Assembly (NCBI RefSeq): GCF_004341685.1
Contig: NZ_SMAA01000004.1
Coordinates: 107,354-171,353 of the forward strand
Direction of reading: 5' to 3'
Length of the DNA: 64,000 bases
Source of the DNA: Pectinatus cerevisiiphilus
GTDB taxonomy: Bacteria; Bacillota; Negativicutes; Selenomonadales; Selenomonadaceae
The position numbers and the translations under genes are program-made. Position 1 is the first letter of the stretch. Each line of letters opens with the position of its first letter. This document shows positions 1-9,137 of this stretch, in pieces. The notes under the pieces are model-generated. The model saw only the letters and a list, made by a program, of their open reading frames with translations. It ran no database searches and had not been told where the DNA came from.

Positions 1-126
1 AGGTTGTTGTGTTTCTGCAGGTTGCTGCGTATCTGCAGGTTGTTGTGTATCTGCAGGTTGCTGCGTTTCTGCAGGTTGTTGTGTTTCTGCAGGTTGTTGT
101 GTATCTGCAGACTGCTGTGTGTCTGT
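1..126. repeat. 18-bp in-frame tandem repeat
   Basis: Six near-identical 18-bp units fill 1-108 and a degenerate seventh fills 109-126; the array continues past the window edge. Units differ mainly by synonymous or Asp/Glu changes (GTGTTTCTGC versus GTGTATCTGC). Each encodes a six-residue A-(D/E)-T-Q-Q-P unit of the overlapping secreted protein. Confidence 0.9.
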
Positions 127-384
127 TGTTATACTAGTGGTAGTGTTATTATCGCCTATTTCTGCGGCTGTTGGTGCATTCTGCCTGTCTGTTGCCACAA
201 GGCCTCCATCTATACTTGTATCTGGCATCATCATTTGCTGACTATTTGCCATGTTCTCGTCAGCAATTGCATTATAAGCTCCATTATTTTCTTGTGCATA
301 AACCACGTTGCCTTTAACAAATGTAAAATTAGTTACTGCTACAGCCAAAGCACAAGCTAATAAATGCCCCTTCTTTTTATTCAA
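1..384 (-). CDS. Secreted repeat-rich protein of unknown function (3' part beyond window)
   Basis: Open frame of 128 codons that runs off the left window edge without a stop. I place the start at a TTG at 384 because AGGAGGT lies 7 nt upstream; no ATG or GTG is better placed. Residues 1-30 form a signal peptide: Lys-rich start, hydrophobic run, cleavage near VVYA-QE. A low-complexity, Asn/Met-rich segment follows, then an array of six-residue units of the form A-(D/E)-T-Q-Q-P that continues past the edge. The protein is therefore exported to the periplasm or cell surface. Such Pro/Gln/Thr-rich stretches often act as extended linkers, but no domain is visible, so function is unknown. It lies 30 nt after the stop of the one-pass membrane protein gene and could be cotranscribed with it. 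Confidence 0.7.
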   Translation of the reverse strand, partial: MNKKKGHLLACALAVAVTNFTFVKGNVVYAQENNGAYNAIADENMANSQQMMMPDTSIDGGLVATDRQNAPTAAEIGDNNTTTSITTDTQQSADTQQPAETQQPAETQQPADTQQPADTQQPAETQQP

Positions 385-414
385 AAAAATTACCTCCTGA
401 AATTAGTGATCTTA

Positions 415-987
415 TTATTTTTGCAAAGTGTCCTTTGCCGTTCGCATCAGCTGCTGCATCTCTTTCGAAGGAACCTGAATTTCACTCTTAGGGTCAGATA
501 TCTTCTGATAAACTTTTGGTGAACTTTCTTTTTCTTTTTGTTGGTCTACAGATTGCTGTGCTGCATAATTGGGTTCAGCTTCCTGCTGTGCTGCCTCATT
601 TACATTGGTTGAGACATTATGACTTATTTTTTCCTGAGTATTTGTTTGTTCTTGTTCCAATGGATGTTCTTCTATCTTCTTATCAGCTGAAACAACAACT
701 GGAGGAACAGTAATCGCCTTAGCGGAATGATTATGTTCATTTAATAAAAAAAACCCTCCTGCGGCAAAAACAAGGACACTCATCATTAATGGAGCTATAT
801 ATTTAAGCCAGAAAGGTTTGGCTGTATTAGCCATTTTTTCCCTAGCACGTCTCAATTCCGCTTCCGCCAGCATAATATGCAGATCGCTGCGGATGTTATT
901 ATCATGTTCTAACGAATTTTCCGCTTTCCCCAGCCATTTCTTAGCTGCACTTACATGATCCATCATAATCCGGTCTGTTTTTGCCAT
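415..987 (-). CDS. One-pass membrane protein of unknown function
   Basis: 190-residue protein. An ATG 22 codons further upstream exists, but the ATG at 987 has GGAGGG at good spacing and is preferred. Residues 1-58 are charged and helical (cytoplasmic side), residues about 63-83 form one transmembrane helix, and the rest is a Gln/Glu/Lys-rich, low-complexity extracytoplasmic tail. A sigma-70-like factor gene lies 243 nt upstream on the same strand, and the topology (small cytoplasmic part, one helix, outer tail) resembles anti-sigma or sigma-associated membrane proteins. No zinc-binding anti-sigma motif is visible, so this is only a positional suggestion. Function not recognised. Confidence 0.7.
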   Translation of the reverse strand: MAKTDRIMMDHVSAAKKWLGKAENSLEHDNNIRSDLHIMLAEAELRRAREKMANTAKPFWLKYIAPLMMSVLVFAAGGFFLLNEHNHSAKAITVPPVVVSADKKIEEHPLEQEQTNTQEKISHNVSTNVNEAAQQEAEPNYAAQQSVDQQKEKESSPKVYQKISDPKSEIQVPSKEMQQLMRTAKDTLQK

Positions 988-1230
988 GAAACTGCCCTCC
1001 TCACTTATGTTTGTTATTAATATCCATTTAAAGGATTTAATTCTGCATGCCATTTTAGGTTAAATTTACCTTTATTCAGCCTTATCCGTATTTTAACCAA
1101 TTTTTATGAGGTAAAATAACATATTTGCTCTATGTCATGATCGATTTATCGTCAATCATCTATTTCTAATACAATTTTTATCCATTTTTTAATCTTGATG
1201 GGATTAATTAACATCATCTGCAAACAAGCA

Positions 1231-1854
1231 TTAATTCCAATGATGCATAAACTTTGCCATCATTCCCCGCAGGCGATGTACCGCCATCTTCTGCAACCGA
1301 TAAACATGGGACAGACTTACCTGCATGTTATTAGCCAATTCTTGCGGCGCCTTATCTTTTAAATAAACACCATCTAAAACAGCTCTTTCTTTCGGTGGCA
1401 ACCGCAACATAATCTTTTGTACTTGTCCCGTCAAAAAATTTTTTTCTGCCTGATTTTGCACATCGGCCTTATCATCGACCATTGCTGCTACATCATCAAA
1501 AAAATCGTATAAACTACAGTATTTATCCTTTGCCGATTCTTTATTTAAATAATTTAAAATCCGCCCTTTTATTCTATGTACTGCATATAATGAAAACGCA
1601 ACATTCTTGTCGGGGTCATATCGTTCTACAGCCTCAATAAGTCCCACTGTTCCCTCTTGCACCAAATCCATTGCAGCATCCATTTTACAAAAAGGACGCA
1701 CGCATTTGAAGACAAGCGGCTGATAAGCTTCTATGATTCTACAGCGTGCCTGTTCATCGCCATCTTTTTTGTATTGCTGCCAGCACTGCTCTTCTTCTGT
1801 TTGTTCCAACAGTATTATTTTTTTTACCTCAATCATATAATCACCGATGTCCAT
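1231..1854 (-). CDS. Sigma-70 family RNA polymerase sigma factor
   Basis: 207 residues starting at an ATG preceded by AGGAGG. Residues about 45-110 form sigma region 2: the DLVQEGTVGLIEAVERYD stretch is the core-binding part, followed by AFSLYAVHRIKGRILNYL for -10 recognition. Residues about 150-200 form a region 4 helix-turn-helix (LPPKERAVL, then QELANNMQVSLSHVYRLQ). Region 1 is absent and the linker is short, so this is a group 3-type alternative sigma rather than a housekeeping one. The spacing is tighter than FliA. It lies downstream of the outer-membrane block on the same strand. Its regulon is not evident; control of envelope or motility genes is possible from position alone. Confidence 0.85.
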   Translation of the reverse strand: MDIGDYMIEVKKIILLEQTEEEQCWQQYKKDGDEQARCRIIEAYQPLVFKCVRPFCKMDAAMDLVQEGTVGLIEAVERYDPDKNVAFSLYAVHRIKGRILNYLNKESAKDKYCSLYDFFDDVAAMVDDKADVQNQAEKNFLTGQVQKIMLRLPPKERAVLDGVYLKDKAPQELANNMQVSLSHVYRLQKMAVHRLRGMMAKFMHHWN

Positions 1855-1898
1855 TGTCAGCCGCCTCCTTATCTTTAACGTTTGGTAATATTATTCCC

Positions 1899-4800
1899 TT
1901 AAAATTTAATATTCGCATCCAGTGTTACCCTATATCCGTCTCTGCTATCCCATTCATTAAGTATGCTCATATTTTTACTAAGATCATATTGGATACCAAA
2001 CCTATGATCATCATAATTGATGCTGTTCGTGTATTTAAGCATCATTTTATCTGAAATATATTTACCAATTTCGATACTATATACTTCATCATAGTTATTT
2101 TGCCCATTGTGCTCGTTTTCATTATAAATAGTATCACTTACAATGTTAAATTCGTCAAGTTGTAACGTATAACGCATAAAGTTTTCGATTTCATTTAAAA
2201 ATCCCATCTGCAAGCCAACTGTTGCCAACTGCGTCAAATCAGATGAGTCAACACTGTCTCCCTGTCTATCAGCATTACCAAAAGTCAAAAGCTTTATAAT
2301 TTCTTCTTGGCTCATCTGTGGTTCTGAAGTAAGTAAAAATTGCATATTACCAACCGGCCCTTCTATCGACAAGTTCACTTTCACTCTTGATAAATTCGCA
2401 TCACCCTTGAAAGTTATACTTGGCATGAATGATCCCAGCTGATTGAAATAAGCATTTCCTTCCCTTATCTTAAAGACTGTTCTCAGATATTCGACAGTGC
2501 CTCGCAGTACATTAATTTCGCCTGACGGCAGCGGGTGTTCTGTTGTCCCGCCAAAATGGATGCTCCCACCTATATCCATATCATAAAGCATTGATTTATA
2601 AAAACGTACATTATTGCCGACGTTTATGCCGACATCAAGCAGCATCTCAGGTAGAAAAGAAGTACTGCTGTCTGGAATACCGGGGAAAGATATCGTAGAT
2701 TTTTCTATATTCATACTCCCTGCCAGCTTTGGCATATCCCTATTAAAAAATTTACCTTCACTAAAAGTAAATTGCGCACTAAACGGTCCTCGATAGAAAC
2801 TACTGTCTATGAAAAGTTTATCAGCATTAAACGCAAAATTATACTGTTTTAAACCGCCGCCCGTTATCAACGTGTCACCAGTCAGAGAATATGTGCCATC
2901 ACCCATTTGACCACTAAAAGTGTTTACCTTCATATGTTCACGATCAAACGCAACATCAATCTGCATATTTTGTATTGGTTTACCTAATTCTTTAATTTTC
3001 ATTGAACCGTTATCCATCTTAATATAACCCGAAAACAGCGGATGGGCCAATGTTCCATTTATTTTTACATTACCTTTTAGTGGTCCGGTAGCCCAGTCTA
3101 CATGTTTTGTTAAAAGCGGTAAGATACTCAAATCGGCGTTGTCCAACGATACATTTAAATCAATCTGTTCATAATTAGTCAGCATTTCCCACGGTTTAGC
3201 TTTTAAAGCCGTCAATGGTATTTTCCCACTTGCCGAAGCCCTATAAGGTCCCTTATTTATTAAGAATTGGCTGACATTAATAACGCCCTTATCCAGATTA
3301 AACAAGGCGGTCAATTTATCAAAGGTTGCTGTGCCTATCCCACCATTAGAAACTTCAAAGGAAACATTAGCCTGCGGACTCTCCATTGTTCCGGTAACCT
3401 GTGCATAAGCATTCACACTGCCTTTAACATCCGCATCATAATTCATGAGACCGGTAAATAAACTAGCATCTATATCCTGGGCAGAAAAGACCACATTAAG
3501 CGGTCCATTCAAAGTCCATGTTCCCTTCGCAGCGACTTTCCCATTATTTTGTTCTCCATAGAATTGATTAATAACTACAGTATTATCATTATAAGAGGCA
3601 TCTATAGACATCTTTTTCAACGGATATTTTTTTAAATATCCATCATCAATTGTTCCCAATAAATGTACGTTAGGATTACTTAAAACTCCGCTCAAATCCA
3701 TTTCGCCATTAAATATACCTGTCAAATAATTATTTTTAAAGTTGGTCATTGCTGCTAAAGATTCGGCCTTTACACCATCTACTTTTAATTTTCCAGCCAA
3801 TGCACCGTTTGAAGCATTTATCTGGCCATTAAAAACTACTTTGCCAGTTTCCTGCATCCATTGCAGATCACTTATTGAAAACATGCCATTTCGATAATTA
3901 CATTGTCCTGTAACATCAGTTAATGCTTCTCCGTTAAAGATCAGTTTATCCGCTTTTAATTTGCTCGAGAAAATTATATTATCGATAGTTCCACTGACAT
4001 GGCCCGCAAAACTTGCCCGCCCTTCAATAGGATAAGGCAAATAAGACGGCATTTTAGACAAATCAATATCATCTACTACCACATCAAAATTAAGTACGTT
4101 ATTAGCATATATACCACCATTGATTGCTACGTTAGCAAACGGTGACTTTATATTTAAATTCTGCACTGTAACATTACCAGTAGCAGCATTATAAGTATAA
4201 TCCCCCTCAGCTGAAGTCAGCAAGACTCCATGATAGCTGCCTTCATGAAGCAGTACATGCCCTGACACGTTCATATTGCTAAGTGACCCTGTCAAATGCA
4301 GTGTATTATCAATATTTCCTGTTATTGGTTGTCCCGGTAAAAGCACAGAAGCAATATCTTCTATCCGCGCATTTTTCGTATTTACCGTCAAGTCGATTTG
4401 ATGGTCTCCCTTAAATCCCACGATTCCCTGCGCACTATGCACAACTTCATTGGCATCATTTCTAAATACCAGTTTCTTTATCCATACACCATCCATATTA
4501 CCGACAGCAGAAAGACGCAGATTATGATAAGGCTGGTTCATGATCTGTCCATCCTTTGCCCCCAATTCCAATTTTAAATACGGATTATCCATATTCCCCT
4601 GCAAGTGTCCATAAAAAGCCGCTGAACCATCGGCAGGTACTGTCAAATACTTCTGGAATAATGCCAAATTCACATTGGACCCATAAAATTCGAGATTAAG
4701 TACTTTATCATCAACAGTCCCCGCTGCGGAAACGACACCATCCCCATCGAGCGCTACCGTCAGCGCGCCTACATCTATATGCTTCCCTGTTTTTGACAAA

Positions 4801-6215
4801 GAAACATCTGCCTTATTTATTGCTATACCATCATAAAGGCCCCCTCGGAGAGAGGCTGAGGCATATCCTTCTATACTGTCAACACCAGTAGTATCTCCTT
4901 TAAAGACAGCATTCGCCGAAATGCGGCCCGATAATCCTGGCAGATATTCCTGCAAGGCATCACAATTTACATCTTTTACAATAGCATGGCCTTCATATGA
5001 TTTATCTTCTATCTTAAATATTCCATCAGCCTGAACTTTCCCACCAGCAAAATCAAGTGAAGCCTGTTCTATATATAATACATCATTTTCAAAGTTTCCC
5101 TTTACTTTCGCGTTATTAAAAGTATATCCATAAAAACTTGCCTTTTTTGCTGATAAATCTGCTGAAACAATGGGGTTGGCAACCGTTCCCGTTATATTTG
5201 CGGAAAAGGCCGTATCTCCATCAAACGGTATATTGGCAAATATATTTTTGGGGTTTATCGCATCTGAATGTGCTACTAATGACAATTCAGGATCAGCAGC
5301 AAATGATACCTTCCCGTGTACATCTATTGTCTGCCCCTTTATTGCAGCCTTAGCAAAAACTGTCAAAAAATCCTTATTGAAAACAATTTGGCTGTTAATG
5401 TTATCAACATTTGTATCCATAATCCGGCATGAAGCATCATTTATATCAGCCTTGCCCTGCAAAGCTGTTAAATTTTCTCCATCTAAGTCAAGCACCGCAT
5501 TAACGTTCTCTATCGTACCACTATTTATAACAATATTCTGTGGCAATACATCAGCCGGTATTAGATATGTATAATCCGCAATATTGATTTTATCCGCTTT
5601 TATACTAAAATGTTTTTCCTCATTTTCAATGTCACCAGAAAGTGAAATTGGCGTATTCTGCTGCATGAAATCTGCCTTTATATGTGTTTTAGGACTGTCT
5701 GCCATATCAGCATCAATATTCACTTTTGTAAGCGTGATTGTCTTATCGTCTACAGTAATATCCACTGTACCATTTTCTGCCGTCACTTGTCCTGTAAAGG
5801 TGCTTTTGTTTGTATTATCAGTAAAGATATCGGCATAATTCCATGTGCCGTCTTCTCTTTTTTTTATATTCACTGTAGGTTTATCTACACTCACAGAAGC
5901 AATGCTTGTCGCCACATCACCAGTAATAATTGATAGTGGTTTAAACTTCACTGTTGCTGCATCAGAAGATATTATTTTATCCCCATTTTTATCATAAATA
6001 GTTATCCCGTCTGCTTTTATGCTAGACCAGGAAAGTACTGTTAAATTTTCTATTTCCACCTTAGTATGTATAGTTTGCGTCAGAGTATCACTGACTGTCT
6101 GGGCAGCAGATTTCATAAAAATATCTAATCGGCTCATATAAAAAAAAGAAGCCGCAAGTAATATAACGATAAATGAAAATACAATTATCGTAATTTTTTT
6201 TTGCAGCTTCTTCAT
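1899..6215 (-). CDS. tamB: TamB/AsmA-like intermembrane bridge protein
   Basis: 1438-residue protein. Residues 7-27 are an N-terminal transmembrane anchor. The long body is beta-rich with recurring G-x-(V/I)-x-(V/A) strands, as in the AsmA-like beta-taco proteins that span the periplasm. The last 350 residues match the TamB C-terminal (DUF490) type, with FLLTSEPQMSQEEIIKLLTFG as the family hallmark, and the chain ends in Phe like outer-membrane-facing proteins. TamB homologues are thought to move phospholipids between membranes and help assemble outer-membrane proteins. No TamA/BamA partner lies here, but tolC and mlaDFE follow in the same block. GGGGAG precedes the ATG. Length and termini look intact. 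Confidence 0.93.
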   Translation of the reverse strand: MKKLQKKITIIVFSFIVILLAASFFYMSRLDIFMKSAAQTVSDTLTQTIHTKVEIENLTVLSWSSIKADGITIYDKNGDKIISSDAATVKFKPLSIITGDVATSIASVSVDKPTVNIKKREDGTWNYADIFTDNTNKSTFTGQVTAENGTVDITVDDKTITLTKVNIDADMADSPKTHIKADFMQQNTPISLSGDIENEEKHFSIKADKINIADYTYLIPADVLPQNIVINSGTIENVNAVLDLDGENLTALQGKADINDASCRIMDTNVDNINSQIVFNKDFLTVFAKAAIKGQTIDVHGKVSFAADPELSLVAHSDAINPKNIFANIPFDGDTAFSANITGTVANPIVSADLSAKKASFYGYTFNNAKVKGNFENDVLYIEQASLDFAGGKVQADGIFKIEDKSYEGHAIVKDVNCDALQEYLPGLSGRISANAVFKGDTTGVDSIEGYASASLRGGLYDGIAINKADVSLSKTGKHIDVGALTVALDGDGVVSAAGTVDDKVLNLEFYGSNVNLALFQKYLTVPADGSAAFYGHLQGNMDNPYLKLELGAKDGQIMNQPYHNLRLSAVGNMDGVWIKKLVFRNDANEVVHSAQGIVGFKGDHQIDLTVNTKNARIEDIASVLLPGQPITGNIDNTLHLTGSLSNMNVSGHVLLHEGSYHGVLLTSAEGDYTYNAATGNVTVQNLNIKSPFANVAINGGIYANNVLNFDVVVDDIDLSKMPSYLPYPIEGRASFAGHVSGTIDNIIFSSKLKADKLIFNGEALTDVTGQCNYRNGMFSISDLQWMQETGKVVFNGQINASNGALAGKLKVDGVKAESLAAMTNFKNNYLTGIFNGEMDLSGVLSNPNVHLLGTIDDGYLKKYPLKKMSIDASYNDNTVVINQFYGEQNNGKVAAKGTWTLNGPLNVVFSAQDIDASLFTGLMNYDADVKGSVNAYAQVTGTMESPQANVSFEVSNGGIGTATFDKLTALFNLDKGVINVSQFLINKGPYRASASGKIPLTALKAKPWEMLTNYEQIDLNVSLDNADLSILPLLTKHVDWATGPLKGNVKINGTLAHPLFSGYIKMDNGSMKIKELGKPIQNMQIDVAFDREHMKVNTFSGQMGDGTYSLTGDTLITGGGLKQYNFAFNADKLFIDSSFYRGPFSAQFTFSEGKFFNRDMPKLAGSMNIEKSTISFPGIPDSSTSFLPEMLLDVGINVGNNVRFYKSMLYDMDIGGSIHFGGTTEHPLPSGEINVLRGTVEYLRTVFKIREGNAYFNQLGSFMPSITFKGDANLSRVKVNLSIEGPVGNMQFLLTSEPQMSQEEIIKLLTFGNADRQGDSVDSSDLTQLATVGLQMGFLNEIENFMRYTLQLDEFNIVSDTIYNENEHNGQNNYDEVYSIEIGKYISDKMMLKYTNSINYDDHRFGIQYDLSKNMSILNEWDSRDGYRVTLDANIKF

Positions 6216-6257
6216 TTATAAGTCTCCCCTTGTTAAACTTTTTTAAACTAAAAAATT

Positions 6258-7781
6258 TTACTGATTTGCCCCTGATGCACGATCTAATACATTAAGTCCG
6301 GAAGAATTATTTTCTTCTGAACCGGAATTAGCGGTAGTAGCATCAGATTCATCTCCAGAAGCGACAGTTGAGGTGGGAACTTCCTGTGCATTATCTGTAG
6401 ACGCATTAGGATTAGCATTAGTATTAGTTTCGTTGGTTTCGTCACCAGTTGGAGCAACAGGTGTAGGAACATCCTGTGCCACTAATTGTGCCGAAATTCC
6501 CATTGCTTTATATAATGCTGCTTTACTAATAGTGAAATTATACAATGCCTGATTGTAATTCATCCGTGCGCTCGTATATAAAGTTATAGCGTCCAGTCTA
6601 TCACTGTTAGTACCTACACCAGCCTGATAACGAACATCAGCAATTCTATTGTTTTCAACTGCCTGATCGACTGCTGTTTTTGTCGTTTCAATGTTTGTAC
6701 GGGCTGCTTCCATTGATAAATAAGCCTGCCGTACGTCTAGACGGATTTGGTCATCCATATCAGCTTGTGCCTGCTGCGCTTTTGCCAGTGCAGCTTCAGC
6801 TTGTTTTACTTGGGAATGGGTGACATTATTATCAAAAATATTCCAACTGGCTTGTACGCCGACCGATTTTTTATCGCTCTGGTCATTATCCAGCATACTA
6901 TTACCTGCTATGCTTTTTTCCGCTACCACTGATACTTGCGGTTTATTACCAGCTTTTGCTGCTGCAATTTCTGCCTCAGCTTGTTCTACAGACTTTTGTG
7001 CTGCTACACCGTCAGGTCTGTTCTTAAGTGCTATATCCATACATTCTTCCATTGTCTTAGAAAAATTTGTATCTGTCAAATAATTATCACTTGGTTCAAC
7101 ATCAGTCATCAAATCCTGCCCTATGATCTTATTAAAACTGGTCATAGCCACCTGCAAATTATTATCTGCCGTTACAAGATCCTGCTGGGCATTAGCCAGG
7201 TTAACCTGGGCTTCCAGTAAATCGACTTTCGGCACTACACCTGCGCCATATTTAGCATTTGCCATTTTCAAATGTTCATTATACTGGGCGACAGTGTCTT
7301 CATCGACTTCTTTTATATTTTGGTAATTCAGGATATCATAATATCCTTGTAACGTCTGTAATTCTATACCTAGTTGTTCATTTTGTAAATTAAGTTCACC
7401 TATTTGAACACCTATTTTAGCACTTTTTATATTATTTTCCAGTTGCCCACCAGTATATATTGGTATGCTGGCCGTTATATCATTACCATATGAATGGTCT
7501 ATATTCGTATCATCATAATAGTGCCCACCGAGTTTGCTGGCAGAACCTTCCCATTTCAGGGTAACACCAGTTTGCCCTTGTGCTTCTCCTAAAACAGCCT
7601 TTGCATTTTCCAAATCTGCTTCTTCTTGCTTTATACTATGATTGTTATTCAAAGCTTCTGTAATACTTTCCTGTAATGACATACTGCGGGCAAAAACTGT
7701 CCCACTCAACGATATTGTCATCATTCCGCTTAAAACTAACGCAGTTAAATTTTTAACCCATTTGTTTTTACTTTTTGCCAA
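6258..7781 (-). CDS. tolC: TolC-family outer-membrane channel protein
   Basis: 507-residue protein if started at the TTG at 7781, which has AGGAGG 7 nt upstream and gives a clean signal peptide ending at VFA-RS; an upstream ATG would add 12 residues and lacks a ribosome site. Two homologous halves each carry long Ala/Gln-rich coiled-coil helices (for example NANAKYGAGVVPKVDLLEAQ and its second-half partner RYQAGVGTNSDRLDA), typical of the OEP family tunnel. The C-terminal 60 residues are Asn/Thr/Ser-rich and disordered. It would be the outer-membrane exit duct for tripartite pumps; an RND pump and adaptor lacking their own channel lie at 51-55 kb in this window. It lies 42 nt before tamB, so the two are probably cotranscribed. 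Confidence 0.92.
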   Translation of the reverse strand: MAKSKNKWVKNLTALVLSGMMTISLSGTVFARSMSLQESITEALNNNHSIKQEEADLENAKAVLGEAQGQTGVTLKWEGSASKLGGHYYDDTNIDHSYGNDITASIPIYTGGQLENNIKSAKIGVQIGELNLQNEQLGIELQTLQGYYDILNYQNIKEVDEDTVAQYNEHLKMANAKYGAGVVPKVDLLEAQVNLANAQQDLVTADNNLQVAMTSFNKIIGQDLMTDVEPSDNYLTDTNFSKTMEECMDIALKNRPDGVAAQKSVEQAEAEIAAAKAGNKPQVSVVAEKSIAGNSMLDNDQSDKKSVGVQASWNIFDNNVTHSQVKQAEAALAKAQQAQADMDDQIRLDVRQAYLSMEAARTNIETTKTAVDQAVENNRIADVRYQAGVGTNSDRLDAITLYTSARMNYNQALYNFTISKAALYKAMGISAQLVAQDVPTPVAPTGDETNETNTNANPNASTDNAQEVPTSTVASGDESDATTANSGSEENNSSGLNVLDRASGANQ

Positions 7782-7825
7782 AATAATTCCTCCTAAATGC
7801 CAAACATCTGTACTCAAATATATTT

Positions 7826-9100
7826 TTAAAATTCTCTGCGTATACCCAAATAGGTCGTCCTGTCAGCTTTGCTGTTAACATCATTGACTTGCCCCAGCAA
7901 ATAAGTATCAGGTGCCAGTCTATACTGTCCCCGGAATTTCACCCGAATGTCATCCATATCATATGCATCCACGGAAAACCGCCAAGGACCGCTATATGTA
8001 TCAATCCCTATTCCGGCTTTATTATCGAAGAGGCCTATGCGTCCCGAAAAAAAATTATTACCGGAACCTACCTGTAAATTTGTAGCAGGATCATCACCGC
8101 CTATATCATCTCCTCCTATTAATAAAAAATCATTAGGATTATTATATATTTTTAAATCAGCATTCAGCATCATATCTGACTTTTTCCCGCTATATAAAGC
8201 ATCAACGCCGACCTTTGTCTTTATTGAACTTATCTTTGTCATCATATTGTCGGCTTTTTTCGAAACTGCATTTGCATTATGCAAAACACTGCGAAGATCT
8301 TCAGCAGTCTGTGGGTCTGCTATGACAGGTTCAAGATTAGCTGCCATATTTTCTATTCTTGTACTTGTACTTGCCAGATTAGAAGCTGCCGTACGGACAT
8401 TATCCGTCACTTGGCCGTCACCATTTAATTTGACCATAGTCTCTACACTAGAGGATGTACGCTGCATACTAGCAGTGAGTAGTACCATATTATGTACTAT
8501 CTCGTTAACATTCCCTTCATTATTTCCCGCCATGCGGGCTATTACAGCAGTAGCCTGGTCAATATTACCCGTAATATTCTTCAAGTTAACTGCTGATTCG
8601 ATCAGAGAATCCTGTACCTGCGGATTTCCTATTACAGTATTGACTGAAGTAACCATTTTATCAACTTTATCCAATGTATCAGAAACTGAAGCCATCAGTG
8701 AAGTTATATTGCGTTCCTCTGTCCCCTGTACAGTATCCCCAGCAGCTAAATAATCGTCGCCGCCTGTTCCATCGGAATATATATTAACAAATTTTTCTCC
8801 CATCAAACCATCACTAGATATTGTTACCGTAGATTTTTTCGGTACTTTTATGTCATTTTTTATTTCTAAAACAACATTTGCCCCTGATCCATCAGTAGTA
8901 ACTGTGCGCACATTCCCAATATCGACTCCGGCATATCGCACTAGTGCCCCTGGCTTTAAACCATCAACATATTTAAATGAAGCCGTTATTTTATAACGGG
9001 GCGCCTCACCAAAACTAATGTGTCCTAATTGCACCACAATAACCAGTGCTAAAGCCAGCGCCAGCATTGTAAACAATCCCACCTTAGCTTCTGTCGTCAT
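7826..9100 (-). CDS. mlaD: MlaD-family MCE protein with C-terminal beta-rich domain
   Basis: 424 residues, much longer than the roughly 180-residue proteobacterial MlaD. Order: N-terminal anchor (8-27), one MCE domain (about 35-115, with YVDGLKPGALVRYAGVDIG), a long helical Ser/Asn/Ala-rich region (about 130-300), and a C-terminal region (300-424) of alternating strands ending YLGIRREF. The terminal Phe and amphipathic strands suggest an outer-membrane beta-barrel. I therefore infer a protein that bridges both membranes and passes lipid, partnered by the adjacent MlaF ATPase and MlaE permease; no mlaA, mlaB or mlaC is seen here. The ATG follows GGAGG. Confidence 0.93.
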   Translation of the reverse strand: MTTEAKVGLFTMLALALALVIVVQLGHISFGEAPRYKITASFKYVDGLKPGALVRYAGVDIGNVRTVTTDGSGANVVLEIKNDIKVPKKSTVTISSDGLMGEKFVNIYSDGTGGDDYLAAGDTVQGTEERNITSLMASVSDTLDKVDKMVTSVNTVIGNPQVQDSLIESAVNLKNITGNIDQATAVIARMAGNNEGNVNEIVHNMVLLTASMQRTSSSVETMVKLNGDGQVTDNVRTAASNLASTSTRIENMAANLEPVIADPQTAEDLRSVLHNANAVSKKADNMMTKISSIKTKVGVDALYSGKKSDMMLNADLKIYNNPNDFLLIGGDDIGGDDPATNLQVGSGNNFFSGRIGLFDNKAGIGIDTYSGPWRFSVDAYDMDDIRVKFRGQYRLAPDTYLLGQVNDVNSKADRTTYLGIRREF

Positions 9101-9137
9101 ATCATCGCCTCCGTTGTAAATAAAATAATAGTAATCA

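Noticed and set aside
1-126. 18-bp tandem repeats as a CRISPR array
   Set aside because: The units are contiguous with no spacers and are in frame within a signal-peptide-bearing protein.
4-360. Plus-strand 118-codon frame with Leu/Cys-rich repeats
   Set aside because: It is the antisense of the repeat-rich secreted protein; its C/L-rich composition comes from the reverse reading of the repeat, and it lacks a ribosome site.
5170-5574. 134-codon plus-strand frame opposite tamB
   Set aside because: Antisense shadow of the intact TamB frame.
7947-8753. 268-codon plus-strand frame opposite mlaD
   Set aside because: Antisense shadow of a well-supported MCE gene; no ribosome site or family features.
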